Shown here: one piece after another, positions 33,965 through 42,544 of the stretch | Layout of the letters: every line of letters begins with the position of its first letter | Numbering within the stretch: position 1 is the first letter of the stretch | Assembly (NCBI GenBank): GCA_016716405.1 | Contig: JADJWK010000001.1 | Location: 2,728,001-2,792,000 of the forward strand | Direction: 5' to 3' | Origin: Candidatus Melainabacteria bacterium | Lineage (GTDB): Bacteria; Cyanobacteriota; Vampirovibrionia; Obscuribacterales; Obscuribacteraceae | Length of the DNA: 64,000 bases | Notes under the pieces: generated by a model | What the model was told of the DNA's origin: nothing | The model's input: the letters and a program-made list of their open reading frames with translations, nothing else | Database searches by the model: none | Made by a program: the position numbers and the translations under genes

Positions 33965-34450
33965 CTAGGCGGTTTTGTCCAGTTTGTCGTTTACCTTCTC
34001 CAGAGCGTTTTGATAACGTCTGGCGTGGAATGCTTCCACCATGCCGAGGGCCTTGAACCGCTTGGCGGCTTGCATGAAGGTCTCGGCATGCTCGGCTGAT
34101 TCCTGAGCCTGCTCTTTGAACTCCTCCACAGCATCAAGATGTCCTTCTTCCCTGGCTATGGCCTCGAATTCGGGATACATCCGGTTGGTCTCGTAGAGCT
34201 CGCCTTCGATGGCTATCTCGAGAAGCTTCTCGACAGTGAGCTCGGAGGGCGGGTAAATGAGCTCCAGGTGCGCGAAGGCATGGCCTGTCTCCTGGTGGGC
34301 TGTCTCTTCGAAGAGGGCTGCAACCTCTTCGTTGCCGAGCTTGCGGGTGATCTTGGCGAAATAGAGATATTTGCGGTTGGCCATGGATTCTCCGGCAAAG
34401 GCGGCTTCCAGGTTTTTCTCTGTACGGGTGTTGTCGATATGCTTGTTCAT
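33965..34450 (-). CDS. Rubrerythrin-type di-iron protein without rubredoxin domain
   Basis: 161 residues of ferritin-like four-helix fold. Iron-binding motifs are EAAFAGESMANRKYLYFA (first E), FEETAHQETGHAFAHL (ExxH), GELYETNRMYPEFEAIAREE and QAQESAEHAETF (ExxH). The C-terminal rubredoxin-like CxxC domain is missing, as in short rubrerythrins/erythrins. These proteins scavenge peroxide in the cytoplasm. Strong AAAAGGAG ribosome site. A PerR-type operator (34476-34490) lies 26 bases upstream of the ATG and the matching regulator gene is next door, so peroxide/iron control is likely. Confidence 0.9.
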   Translation of the reverse strand: MNKHIDNTRTEKNLEAAFAGESMANRKYLYFAKITRKLGNEEVAALFEETAHQETGHAFAHLELIYPPSELTVEKLLEIAIEGELYETNRMYPEFEAIAREEGHLDAVEEFKEQAQESAEHAETFMQAAKRFKALGMVEAFHARRYQNALEKVNDKLDKTA

Positions 34451-34475
34451 TTTCTTTCTCCTTTTGACTATTTAT

Positions 34476-34490
34476 TTAGAATAAGTCTGT
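34476..34490 (-). promoter_or_regulatory. PerR/Fur-type operator upstream of rubrerythrin
   Basis: TTAGAATAAGTCTGT matches the box in front of the Fur-family gene in 13 of 15 positions and is close to the PerR consensus TTATAATNATTATAA. It lies just upstream of the rubrerythrin ribosome site, where repressor binding would block transcription. Confidence 0.65.
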
Positions 34491-34529
34491 CTTTGGAATT
34501 AATCTAAGCCCGGCGCAAAAAATTTTGGC

Positions 34530-34943
34530 TCAGGGGCTCCCTTCATCGAGCTCGCCATAGAAGGTGATCTGGTAGTTCTTCACCTTGTATTTGCCGCCCA
34601 GCTTTACCTCCAGGCTGTCCATCTCGCCTGGCTCGATATCGATGATCCTGCCTGTTCTCGTATCCACGAAATGATGGTGGCGATGGGTCTTGGCATCGTA
34701 ACGAGTACGGCCGGGCTCGGTCACGACCTCCTGAATGACTCCTGCTTCCACCAGGGCATTGAGGGTGTTATAGACCGTGGCTCTGGAAAGCGACACCGGC
34801 AGGCTGTCCGAAACCGCCTCGAGAACATCGTCGGCGGTGGGGTGGCTGTCGGTGCTGAAAAGATACTCGGCGATTACTGCTCGCTGGGGCGTAGGTCTTA
34901 CGCCGTGGCTTACAAGAATCGCTTCTATATCGTAGGCTTTCAC
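34530..34943 (-). CDS. Fur-family repressor, PerR/Irr-like, lacking structural cysteines
   Basis: 137 residues from GTG at 34943, which has AAAGGA 9 bases upstream. Longer frames to 34970 (ATG) or 35126 would cover the operator at 34973-34987, so I reject them. The N-terminal winged helix is GVRPTPQRAVIAEYLFSTDS with recognition helix SLSRATVYNTLNALVEAG. The metal region is THRHHHFVDTRTGRI. The CxxC pairs of most Fur/PerR proteins are absent; the whole chain has no Cys, as in Irr-like proteins. It likely represses itself and rubrerythrin in response to peroxide or metal state. Confidence 0.85.
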   Translation of the reverse strand: MKAYDIEAILVSHGVRPTPQRAVIAEYLFSTDSHPTADDVLEAVSDSLPVSLSRATVYNTLNALVEAGVIQEVVTEPGRTRYDAKTHRHHHFVDTRTGRIIDIEPGEMDSLEVKLGGKYKVKNYQITFYGELDEGSP

Positions 34944-34972
34944 TGATCCAAATCCTTTGATCCGGTACATGT

Positions 34973-34987
34973 TTAGAATAAGTCTAA
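34973..34987 (-). promoter_or_regulatory. PerR/Fur-type operator of the regulator gene
   Basis: TTAGAATAAGTCTAA, a 7-1-7 palindrome with one mismatched pair, 30 bases before the GTG start. The same sequence recurs upstream of rubrerythrin at 34476, indicating a small shared regulon. Confidence 0.7.
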
Positions 34988-35064
34988 GTTGATACAATGT
35001 CAACCCCTCTTCAAGATGAGTCTTCACTGGTGTAAATTCGTCATGCAGATTAAGGAGGTGGAGG

Positions 35065-35298
35065 ATGTCCGAAGCAAAACTGAGACAGGCGGTGGAATCT
35101 AAGAAAGTCCGCTGTCCCAAGTGCAAGGAGCCGGTTACTGCCTATGAGAAATTCGTGGAAGCCTGCCAGTCGGTCTGGGATGGCGCCGGGGACTCGGGAC
35201 TCGAGACAGACGGATCCAAGGCGACCCTCATCTGTGGCAATAAAGGTTGTTCATGGAAAGAGCGCACCGAGTTCTGGGAATCGTATATTGAGGATTGA
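35065..35298 (+). CDS. Small zinc-ribbon protein
   Basis: 77 residues with excellent ribosome site (AAGGAGGTGGAGG before ATG). Ribbon cysteines are VRCPKCKEP (CxxC, about 17-20) and LICGNKGCSW (CxxxxC, about 57-62), with an additional Cys between. The acidic tail is like that of the zinc-ribbon protein at 9182-9430, although the two are not close copies. Divergent from the Fur-family gene, with only 121 bases between the starts; whether the PerR box also controls it cannot be told. Confidence 0.75.
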   Translation: MSEAKLRQAVESKKVRCPKCKEPVTAYEKFVEACQSVWDGAGDSGLETDGSKATLICGNKGCSWKERTEFWESYIED

Positions 35299-35335
35299 GT
35301 AGATTCCATTTTTTGCAGGCGATCCTTTTATATAG

Positions 35336-35890
35336 ATGCCAGATCAGGAAGACTCCGAATACCGGGACCAGGAAAGCCACCTCGAGCGCCTCTTCAGCGC
35401 CGAGACTGGCTACCGTCTCTTTGGCGCGCTCGATCTTCTTGCCAGGAAGGGTAAAGAGAGTTTCGACTTCGCCATGGATTTGCTCACCGAGCTGTCCACC
35501 GAACTCACCGGGGTGAAGTCTTTCAGAGTCACTCCCCGCCCTCCCATGGAAGTGGAGGTGGAGATCAAGTTCAAGAAAGAGAGCAATATTCCCTTCAAGT
35601 ATCTTGTCGCTCCCCTTGTCGAGATCGAGTCGGTCGATTTCGGAAAGCAGATCAAGTTCCAGGCTCTTATAGAATCCTCCAAGAAGGGATTGAGGATCAA
35701 CCTTGTGGATGGATTCAGTCTGGTCCTCAATTTCGGTCCTCTGGGACGCAAGACTGTCGAGATCAAAGGTAGCGGCATTCTCAAACGCGATTCGAAAAAC
35801 GGGATCGTCCTGGTAACCGAGATCAATGTCCCCGGTCTGGTGGAGCCTCTGGAGATAGCGATTCCTCTCACTCTGATCTTCAAGAAGTGA
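35336..35890 (+). CDS. Hypothetical beta-rich protein
   Basis: 184 residues. The N-terminal 50 residues are helical and acidic (EDSEYRDQESHLERLF), and the rest alternates hydrophobic and charged residues in short strands (MEVEVEIKFKKESN, IKFQALIESSKKGLRINLVD, FSLVLNFGPLGRKTVEIKG). The repeated strand pattern suggests a lipid- or ligand-binding beta barrel or sheet. No family recognised. 37 bases after the zinc-ribbon gene, in the same direction as the two genes that follow. Confidence 0.6.
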   Translation: MPDQEDSEYRDQESHLERLFSAETGYRLFGALDLLARKGKESFDFAMDLLTELSTELTGVKSFRVTPRPPMEVEVEIKFKKESNIPFKYLVAPLVEIESVDFGKQIKFQALIESSKKGLRINLVDGFSLVLNFGPLGRKTVEIKGSGILKRDSKNGIVLVTEINVPGLVEPLEIAIPLTLIFKK

Positions 35891-35956
35891 GAGGTCGTTC
35901 AACAATTCGCTAACAACTCGGCCTTAGATTTAGTTTCCCCAGTCGAGGAAACTAGA

Positions 35957-36892
35957 ATGATAATAGATACCCCAGCAAACGGAGCAACCGGTCCGGAAGG
36001 CTCTCTCGGTCATAGCTCGATCAATCTTGCCAGCCTTGTGGAGAGTCCTCGCAGCGGCAGCGACAATGCGCACCAGAAGCCGCCCGAGCAGAACCAGAAC
36101 CAGAATCAGAATCAGAACCAGAGTCAGGAAACCGAAGTAGACAACCGGAACAATAACAAAAACGAGAACAGCAATAACAACGACAATAACAACGAGAACT
36201 CGAACTACAACCATACCGAGTCGAGCAGCTCCTCATCGAGTTCATCGTCATCCCGCTCCGATTCCCACTCGTCGGCAAGCACCGGACCGATAGACAACAA
36301 GAGCGGTGCCACCGGCGGTAGTGTCCAGGTCAATGAGACGAACTCGAGCAGTTTCAAGTATTACAATCCAAGCAGCGTAATACTACCGTCTCTGCCTCCG
36401 GGCGGCGGTTGCACCGAGGGTGGAAGCTGGGGAGTGGGCTCGATTTTCGGCGGGCTCAGCAGGGGCAAGTCGAAGATCAATGAGAAGTGTCAGGCCATCG
36501 AGAATGAGAAGTTCCAGCAGAATCTCGAGCTGCAGAGTCGCTCCCTCGATCTCAATATCGAGCTGCAGAAAGAGGCGATGAAAGCCAATCTCGAGCAACA
36601 AGCCCAGCAGGCTGAAGGAAAATTGCAGCTCCAGTCCGAGCAATTGCATCTCGATCTGGTGAAAACAGCATGCGATGCCTCGGTTGATCAAGCCGAGCAA
36701 GCCCGGGCCGCATTCACCACCATGGACGGCATGAAGACCGGAGGCGCCAGGAACACAGTGGGCTCCCTGGCGCATCAGGAAGCTCTCAATTCGCTCAAGC
36801 TCGGCAATATCTGCGCCACTGCTCTGGGCCAGGAGCTCGGTGTCGAGGACAACACTCCCAGTCTCCCTCCTCTCGAGATGAAGGAGAAGTAG
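35957..36892 (+). CDS. Prion-like Gln/Asn/Ser-rich protein with helical C-terminal region
   Basis: 311 residues. Residues 43-57 are alternating QN repeats, 60-84 are Asn-rich (NNNKNENSNNNDNNNENS), and 87-105 are almost all Ser. The C-terminal half (about 165-260) is a charged heptad-like helix (FQQNLELQSRSLDLNIELQK, EGKLQLQSEQLHLDLVKTA) with a conserved-looking Cys. No signal peptide and no domain recognised. The composition is that of prion-forming or condensate-forming proteins, rare in bacteria. Directly followed (zero gap) by the LysM-like gene, so the two are one unit. Confidence 0.7.
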   Translation: MIIDTPANGATGPEGSLGHSSINLASLVESPRSGSDNAHQKPPEQNQNQNQNQNQSQETEVDNRNNNKNENSNNNDNNNENSNYNHTESSSSSSSSSSSRSDSHSSASTGPIDNKSGATGGSVQVNETNSSSFKYYNPSSVILPSLPPGGGCTEGGSWGVGSIFGGLSRGKSKINEKCQAIENEKFQQNLELQSRSLDLNIELQKEAMKANLEQQAQQAEGKLQLQSEQLHLDLVKTACDASVDQAEQARAAFTTMDGMKTGGARNTVGSLAHQEALNSLKLGNICATALGQELGVEDNTPSLPPLEMKEK

Positions 36893-37801
36893 GTGCCGAT
36901 GACTCGATTCGAAACCAGTCAGGAATCGCCTGCCGGTGGTGATTCTGCCGGGGATTTCACCGGATCTTCGGCGCTCGCGGCGGAAGCCGGCGATCTGCTC
37001 GCCCGCAGACCGCCGGGCCGGACGCACAGGGTCGAACCCGGAGAGAGCCTTTCCTCTCTTGCAAAGGAAAGGCTCTCCCGGGCCGGCTCCGAACCTGTGA
37101 GCGACCGGGCGATTCTAATGGAAGTGGAGAGGATCATAGAAGCTAACGCCGAGAGATATCCCAGCCTCATTCACAGACCGGGTCATTTGCTTCCGGGCTG
37201 GCAGCTGAAGCTCGAGGACCATGGACCGGATCCGGGCCCGTCGGATAGTCTTCGCTCCCGCCCTCGCTTGCAAGAAGACAGATTCGAGATGAATAAAGAC
37301 GGCGATCATTTCGTGTGCGCCGGCGAGACACTGAGCGGCATCGCTGTGCGCGAGCTGAAACGGCGAGGGCTGTCGGATGTCTCCCGGGAGGATCTGAATC
37401 GGGAGATGAGCCGTATCGTCTCTAACAATCTGGACCGCTATCCCGGTCTGGCGGACCGTCCCGATCGTTTGCAAGCAGGCTGGTCCTTGCGGATCTGGGA
37501 CTACAGTCTCGGACCGGAGCCTTATCTGGACTGGAAGCCCTGGAGGGTCGCGGAGCCCGGCGCCGTGACCGTGGTCCGCAAAGGAGAGCGGGTGGAAGCA
37601 GGGCAGGGTGCCTGGATAATCGTAGAGCCTGGCGGGATGGCGATCACCAATCCGGGCTCGAAGGCCTTTCTCTATCACAATGCCCGTATCGAGAAGGCTC
37701 TGCCCGGCTCCATGATCGTGGCAGCCGGAGGCGAGATCGTCGATTACGGCGCCAGTATCCAGTCTGTCAGAGGCCGGGTGAGGGTTCTACCGGGTTATTG
37801 A
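36893..37801 (+). CDS. Protein with two LysM-like domains
   Basis: 302 residues from a GTG start immediately after the preceding stop (an ATG at 36899 is possible). Two units resemble LysM: THRVEPGESLSSLAKERLSR ... HLLPGWQLKL (about 42-107) and HFVCAGETLSGIAVRELKRR ... LQAGWSLRI (about 138-202). Their spacing is longer than classic LysM (inserted helical segment), so they may be a variant. The C-terminal 95 residues (VRKGERVEAGQGAWIIVEPGG) look like a beta-helix or jelly-roll. No signal peptide. Peptidoglycan binding is a family inference. Confidence 0.65.
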   Translation: MPMTRFETSQESPAGGDSAGDFTGSSALAAEAGDLLARRPPGRTHRVEPGESLSSLAKERLSRAGSEPVSDRAILMEVERIIEANAERYPSLIHRPGHLLPGWQLKLEDHGPDPGPSDSLRSRPRLQEDRFEMNKDGDHFVCAGETLSGIAVRELKRRGLSDVSREDLNREMSRIVSNNLDRYPGLADRPDRLQAGWSLRIWDYSLGPEPYLDWKPWRVAEPGAVTVVRKGERVEAGQGAWIIVEPGGMAITNPGSKAFLYHNARIEKALPGSMIVAAGGEIVDYGASIQSVRGRVRVLPGY

Positions 37802-38026
37802 TTATTCTGCTCTGGGAAACAGTTGAACGACAGTCTCGTGCTCATCGTGCCGCCGTGACCGTTTTTCATAGAGCTTTTTGCAAAGATTCGCCCGTCTGAA
37901 GAGCCCCATGAGAAGCTCGCTGAAATACTCCTGATCCTCGGGATCCTCGCCGGCGATCAGGCGATCCTGCAAAATTGTCAACAAGCTGTCATAGGATACG
38001 GAATCTGGAATTGACGGTGATTGCAT
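37802..38026 (-). CDS. Small hypothetical protein
   Basis: 74 residues, mostly helical (YDSLLTILQDRLIAGEDPEDQE, YFSELLMGLFRRANLCKKLYE), ending in VVQLFPRAE. Its stop touches the stop of the convergent LysM-like gene. No family recognised; an accessory or regulatory role is possible. Confidence 0.5.
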   Translation of the reverse strand: MQSPSIPDSVSYDSLLTILQDRLIAGEDPEDQEYFSELLMGLFRRANLCKKLYEKRSRRHDEHETVVQLFPRAE

Positions 38027-38127
38027 GGGGAATTCACAAAGGGGACTTGAACTAAGCTATCATCTGCAGCCCTGCCTTTAAAGGCTCTGTTAAGGACTGT
38101 CTCTTAGCAACTACTAAGGAGTATCCG

Positions 38128-39114
38128 ATGAAAGCTATAGTGATGTCCCGTCATGGGGGTCCTGACTGTCTCGAGCTCAAAGAAGTCGATACACCGGCGC
38201 CTGAGAGCGGCGAAGTGCTTGTCAGGGTCGTCGCTACGGCCGTCAACCGTGCCGATGTCATCCAGCGAAAGGGTAGATACCCGGCCCCTCCCGGCGTGCC
38301 TGCCGATATACCCGGTCTGGAGTATGCCGGCATGGTCGAGAAGATCGGGGGAGCGGTCGGGGATCTGAAGGCGGGCGACCGGGTTTTCGGTCTGGTGGCC
38401 GGGGGCTCTTATGCAGAGTATGTCGTGGCTCATCACCGCACTGTGGCACGCATACCTGACGGCGTCGCTTTCGAGCAGGCTGCCGCCATACCAGAGGCGT
38501 ACACGACGGCTTATGATGCCATGATCTGCCAGGGCGGTCTGGCGGCCGGCGATACGGTCCTGATAAGCGCTGTGGGAAGCGGAGTGGGCACGGCTGCCTG
38601 CCAGATAGCCAGGGCTATAGGGGCGCGTTCCATCGGTCTTTCCCGGGGGCAGGAGAAGATCAAGCGAGCCCGCGCTCTCGGTCTTGATGAAGGCATCGTA
38701 TCCGGTGGCGCCGGCTTCGCCGAGAAAGTCATGGAGCTCACCGGAGGAGACGGTGTCGACGTGGCTCTCGAGCTGGTCGGGGGTGACTATGTCGCCGAGG
38801 ACGTCAAATGTCTGAGCCTGAAAGGGCGCCTGATTCTGGTCGGGCTTCTGGCGGGTGCAACAGTCGAGCTCGATCTGGCAAGAGTCCTCAGCCGCCGTCT
38901 GATCGTAAGAGGAACCACCCTGCGCGCCCGACCGCTTGAAGAGAAGATCGAAGCCGGCAGGCTTCTGGCGCGGCATATTGCCCCGCTTCTTGCCGGAGGT
39001 CGCCTGGAGCCTGTGATCGATAAAGTCTTTCCGCTTTCTCAGGCGGCCTCAGCCCACCAGTATATGGAGAGCAACGACAGCTTCGGCAAGATCATTTTGC
39101 AGGTGGCGAGCTGA
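38128..39114 (+). CDS. NAD(P)H:quinone oxidoreductase, zeta-crystallin/PIG3 type
   Basis: 328-residue zinc-free medium-chain reductase. N-terminal GroES-like domain (MKAIVMSRHGGPDCLEL, KGRYPAPPGVPADIPGLEYAG), Rossmann domain (VLISAVGSGVGTAACQIARA) and LELVGGDYVAEDVKCLSLKG. The structural zinc cysteines of alcohol dehydrogenases are missing, as expected for quinone reductases. Cytoplasmic NADPH-dependent reduction of quinones. AAGGAG ribosome site. Its stop overlaps the next gene (TGATG), and the following two genes are equally tight, so this is a three-gene operon. Confidence 0.92.
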   Translation: MKAIVMSRHGGPDCLELKEVDTPAPESGEVLVRVVATAVNRADVIQRKGRYPAPPGVPADIPGLEYAGMVEKIGGAVGDLKAGDRVFGLVAGGSYAEYVVAHHRTVARIPDGVAFEQAAAIPEAYTTAYDAMICQGGLAAGDTVLISAVGSGVGTAACQIARAIGARSIGLSRGQEKIKRARALGLDEGIVSGGAGFAEKVMELTGGDGVDVALELVGGDYVAEDVKCLSLKGRLILVGLLAGATVELDLARVLSRRLIVRGTTLRARPLEEKIEAGRLLARHIAPLLAGGRLEPVIDKVFPLSQAASAHQYMESNDSFGKIILQVAS

Positions 39115-39992
39115 TGACGACATCCGAGACCATCGCCACCGGCGACGGCACTGTTACCCTTCGCGATTCCGCCACCGGCGAGCTCTATCACAATAGCGCC
39201 GGCGCCTATCTCGAAGCCATGGAAAATTATGTCAGACCGGCGCTTGCCGGCTGTTCTCCAGGCTCCGGCCTGCGTCTGCTCGATATCTGCTTCGGTCTCG
39301 GTTATAACACATTCGCTTTCATCGATCATGTCGCCAGAAATGAGCTGTCTATCCGGGAAGTGGAAGTGCTGGCGGTGGAGGCGGACCGGGGGCTTCTGCC
39401 GGTGATTGCCCGGGTCGCAGGGAAGGCTTGTTTCGAGAGCTTCCCGGCTGATTTCGCCGAATCTGTCTCACAGGCAGAAGAGAACACTCTTTCGTTCGAT
39501 CTGAAAAGGGTGATGAGTGAGCCTCCATTGCATGTGGTGCTGCGCTTTGCTTTCGCCGATCTCCGAAAGGTCGTCCCGGGTCTTGAGGAAGATTTCGACC
39601 TCGTTTTTCACGATCCTTTTTCGCCCTCGAAAGTCCCGGAGCTCTGGACCGTGGATCTATTCTCCTGCTATCACCGGCTCTTGACCGGGCGAGGCGGGCG
39701 GGTCCTCACCTATAGCATCGCCACTGCCGTCCGGGGCGGTTTTCTCGAGGCAGGTTTTGTCATCTATCGAACCGCGGCGGTGGGGAGAAAAGCCGGCGGT
39801 ACACTTGCTCTCAGCCAGCCTCTTGTCGAACTCGATGAGCAGGCCGTCTTCGCGCTCGACGCCGAAGAGCTGGCCAAGCTCGCTTCGGTCTCGGGCATTC
39901 CTTATCGGGACCCGGACTTCGACCGTGCTCGCAAGACCATCTTGAAGCTCAGGCAGGCAGAGCAGGACGAGAAGCGGGGGCAGGCGGTTTGA
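39114..39992 (+). CDS. tRNA wobble uridine methyltransferase, MnmD/MnmC2-like
   Basis: 292 residues with the MnmC methyltransferase-domain pattern: TLRDSATGELYHNSAGAYLE, LDICFGLGYNTFAFID (SAM motif), AVEADRGLLPV, and the diagnostic DLVFHDPFSPSKVPELWT. Like stand-alone MnmD it lacks the FAD oxidase half of enterobacterial MnmC. It methylates the aminomethyl group in the nm5(s2)U to mnm5(s2)U step at tRNA position 34. Middle gene of the operon; no functional link to its neighbours is obvious. Confidence 0.85.
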   Translation: MTTSETIATGDGTVTLRDSATGELYHNSAGAYLEAMENYVRPALAGCSPGSGLRLLDICFGLGYNTFAFIDHVARNELSIREVEVLAVEADRGLLPVIARVAGKACFESFPADFAESVSQAEENTLSFDLKRVMSEPPLHVVLRFAFADLRKVVPGLEEDFDLVFHDPFSPSKVPELWTVDLFSCYHRLLTGRGGRVLTYSIATAVRGGFLEAGFVIYRTAAVGRKAGGTLALSQPLVELDEQAVFALDAEELAKLASVSGIPYRDPDFDRARKTILKLRQAEQDEKRGQAV

Positions 39993-41317
39993 GCAGAAAG
40001 GTCTTTTTCATCGCTTTCGTGGCCGCGCTCGGGGGGTTCCTTTTCGGTTTCGACACCGCGGTCATCTCGGGGACCGATCCATTCGTGGTCCCTTACTTCA
40101 ATCTCTCCGACACCAAATGGGGTTTCACTGTCAGCAGTGCTTTGCTGGGGACCATCGTCGGCTCGGCCCTGGCCGGTTTTCCTGCCCAGAGCCTGGGGCG
40201 GCGCGATTCTCTTTTCATTACTGCAGTGCTCTATCTGCTCTCGGCTCTAGGCTGCGCCCTGGCGCCCACCTGGGAGATCCTGGTTTTCTCTAGGCTCGTG
40301 GGCGGCGTGGGCGTGGGGCTCGCCTCGGTGCTTTCGCCGATGTATATCGCCGAGCTTTCCCCCGCTCATCTTCGCGGCCGTCTTGTCGCTCTCGCTCAAC
40401 TCAATATAGTCATAGGCATTGTCGTGGCTTATTTCTCCAACGACGCCCTGGTGCCCCTGGCAGACAACTGGCGTTATATGTTCGGGGCCGAGGCGGTGCC
40501 GGCTCTCCTCTTTCTTGTTCTTCTCTTTTTCGTGCCCAGGAGCCCTCGCTGGCTGGCGATGAAAGGCAGAGAGCAAGAGGCCAGGGAGGTCCTCGCTTCG
40601 ATTTACAGGGATGAGAGCGCTCTCGAGCAGGTGCTCGTCGCCATCAAGGAATCGCTTTCCGAAAAGCAGGCCAGCGTGCGCCTTCTTTTCGATCGCCGCT
40701 ACAGGTTCGTGACTTTGCTGGCGTTTTTGTTCGCCTCTTTCAACCAGCTCTCCGGGATCAATGTCTTCATCTATTACGCCCCTCGAATTCTGGAGTCCTC
40801 CGGGCTGAGCACCCGGGAAGCCCTCTGGCAGACCTTCGCCTCGGTGGGGGTGAGCAACTTGATCTTCACTGTGCTGGCGATCTTCGTCATTGACAGGTTC
40901 GGTCGCAAGACACTCATGTATGTCGGCTCGGTGGGTCTGGTGATCTCTCTGGCTCTGATGTCCCAGGCTTTTCTCACCAGGACTTTCAATGAAGGCTCGG
41001 TGCTGCTCTATCTGATCTGTTTCATCGGCTCTTTCGCTTTTTCCCAGGGCGCGGTGATCTGGGTGTTTCTCTCCGAGATCTTCCCCAATCATCTCCGCAA
41101 TCACGGCCAGTCCCTGGGGGCTTTCACGCACTGGGCGTGGAATTTCGCCATTTCTTTCGCTTTCCCTCCCCTGATGGCTTCCCTTGGCGGTGGTATCGTA
41201 TTCGGCTTCTTCGCCTTGATGATGCTGGTGCAGCTCGGCTTCGTGCTCAAGCTCATGCCGGAGACCAGGGGCAAGACTCTCGAGGCGCTATCGCAGGAGC
41301 TGGTAAGGGATAGCTGA
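39989..41317 (+). CDS. Sugar porter (MFS) transporter
   Basis: 442-residue, 12-helix major facilitator with sugar-porter signatures: FGFDTAVISGTDPFV, SLGRRDSLFITA, VGGVGVGLASVLSPMYIAEL, FVPRSPRWLAMKGRE, QLSGINVFIYYAPRI, FGRKTLMYVG and MPETRGKTLEAL. TTG start within TTGA, overlapping the MnmD stop, hence translational coupling. Imports a hexose or pentose with H+; sugar not predictable. Confidence 0.93.
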   Translation: MSRKVFFIAFVAALGGFLFGFDTAVISGTDPFVVPYFNLSDTKWGFTVSSALLGTIVGSALAGFPAQSLGRRDSLFITAVLYLLSALGCALAPTWEILVFSRLVGGVGVGLASVLSPMYIAELSPAHLRGRLVALAQLNIVIGIVVAYFSNDALVPLADNWRYMFGAEAVPALLFLVLLFFVPRSPRWLAMKGREQEAREVLASIYRDESALEQVLVAIKESLSEKQASVRLLFDRRYRFVTLLAFLFASFNQLSGINVFIYYAPRILESSGLSTREALWQTFASVGVSNLIFTVLAIFVIDRFGRKTLMYVGSVGLVISLALMSQAFLTRTFNEGSVLLYLICFIGSFAFSQGAVIWVFLSEIFPNHLRNHGQSLGAFTHWAWNFAISFAFPPLMASLGGGIVFGFFALMMLVQLGFVLKLMPETRGKTLEALSQELVRDS

Positions 41318-41401
41318 TTATAAATACGGTCTTAAGCGGCCCGGGAAGATGCCATCATATCCGGTATGATAAATTTTATTGTATCGAGGTCGAGTTTGGA
41401 T

Positions 41402-42520
41402 ATGAAAATGTTTGTGTCCGGGTTCAAGTGGAGCGCGGTGATAGTTCTTGTCAGCGTGTTCTTCTCCATTCTTGCCGGCCCGCTTTATAGCTTTACAGCA
41501 GGTATAAGCAACAGCTTCCTTCGCTGTCTTGTCTCGGCGCTCATCTGCGCGCCCATCTGGCTGCTCGTCATGTGGCTGGTTTCGCTTCTGGTCATGCATC
41601 CTTACGGGAAGAAGTCGGACAGGTCGGAGAAATCAGACAAGTCAGAGAATCCCGACAGGTGCGCCATCGACAGTATCGGTGTTCTGGTAACCGGTATCAT
41701 TGTTGTGATGTCTTTTCTGATTGTAGTGCCTTTCGTTTTCGTGGTCTTCGCTACGGTGGAGTTCCTGCCGGCGCTCTGGTGGGCTGCTCTTGCCTTACTG
41801 GCTCTGCTCTGGCAGGCGGTCCAGACCGCCTTTACCGTCCGGCGTCTGGACAGGGTCTCCTCGCCTGCCGAGTCGGTGAAGCTCGGCTCCGCTCTCAATC
41901 AGGCTGTCGCCAGCGCCGGTCTCGGCAACTGGACTCTCAGAATCGGGCACTATCCGGAAAAGCTTCGCGTTCTCGGCGATATAGCCAGGAACCAGGACCG
42001 GAAAGCAGATCCGAAAGTGAGAGCCATGCTCGTCAAACAGTGTTGCGCATACAGCCATGGCGGGCGCGATGTCGTATTCATGTGCCCGATTGTCATGGAT
42101 GAGCTTTCCGGTAAAGAAGCCGATGCGATCATCGCCCATGAGCTCGGTCATATCATGCACGCTCATTTTCAGATCCATGTGGTGATGCGTGCTCTGGCCA
42201 CTCTTCTTGCCATCGCCATGACTGTCGCTCTGGCGCCCCTGTATGCCACCGCCGGTGGTAGCCTCAATTTCGTCGCTGTATTTTTCAGCCTCACTGTTTG
42301 CGGGCTTTTCGTTGCGGTATTGCGAAACTTCTTCTCCAGACAGTTCGAGCGCAAGGCCGACGAATTCGCGGTGCGGGCCACCGGCGACGCCGAGACTTTC
42401 AAGTCCGCTCTCAGCCGGGTGGTAGAGCTACGAAATCACAACGGAGAAAGAGCGCCGAGCCTTCTCGACACTCATCCGAGCCTGCCGGAGCGCTTCCGTA
42501 TAGCAGACAGGGCGGCCTGA
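41402..42520 (+). CDS. M48 family membrane metalloprotease (HtpX/Ste24-like)
   Basis: 372 residues from MKMFVSGFKW (an in-frame ATG at 41366 is the alternative start). Four or more membrane helices, a Ser/Asp/Lys-repeat loop (DRSEKSDKSENPDR), then the zinc motif AIIAHELGHIMHAHFQ (HExxH), the third ligand region FERKADEFAVRATGD, and the family end motif LLDTHPSLPERFRIAD. Members degrade misfolded membrane proteins at the cytoplasmic face. Active site complete. Confidence 0.88.
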   Translation: MKMFVSGFKWSAVIVLVSVFFSILAGPLYSFTAGISNSFLRCLVSALICAPIWLLVMWLVSLLVMHPYGKKSDRSEKSDKSENPDRCAIDSIGVLVTGIIVVMSFLIVVPFVFVVFATVEFLPALWWAALALLALLWQAVQTAFTVRRLDRVSSPAESVKLGSALNQAVASAGLGNWTLRIGHYPEKLRVLGDIARNQDRKADPKVRAMLVKQCCAYSHGGRDVVFMCPIVMDELSGKEADAIIAHELGHIMHAHFQIHVVMRALATLLAIAMTVALAPLYATAGGSLNFVAVFFSLTVCGLFVAVLRNFFSRQFERKADEFAVRATGDAETFKSALSRVVELRNHNGERAPSLLDTHPSLPERFRIADRAA

Positions 42521-42544
42521 TCAGGCTCGATCTCGAGCTCGATT

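Noticed and set aside
34944..35126. Longer N terminus for the Fur-family gene
   Set aside because: It would run through the operator and lacks family similarity; the GTG at 34943 has a proper ribosome site and gives the usual length.
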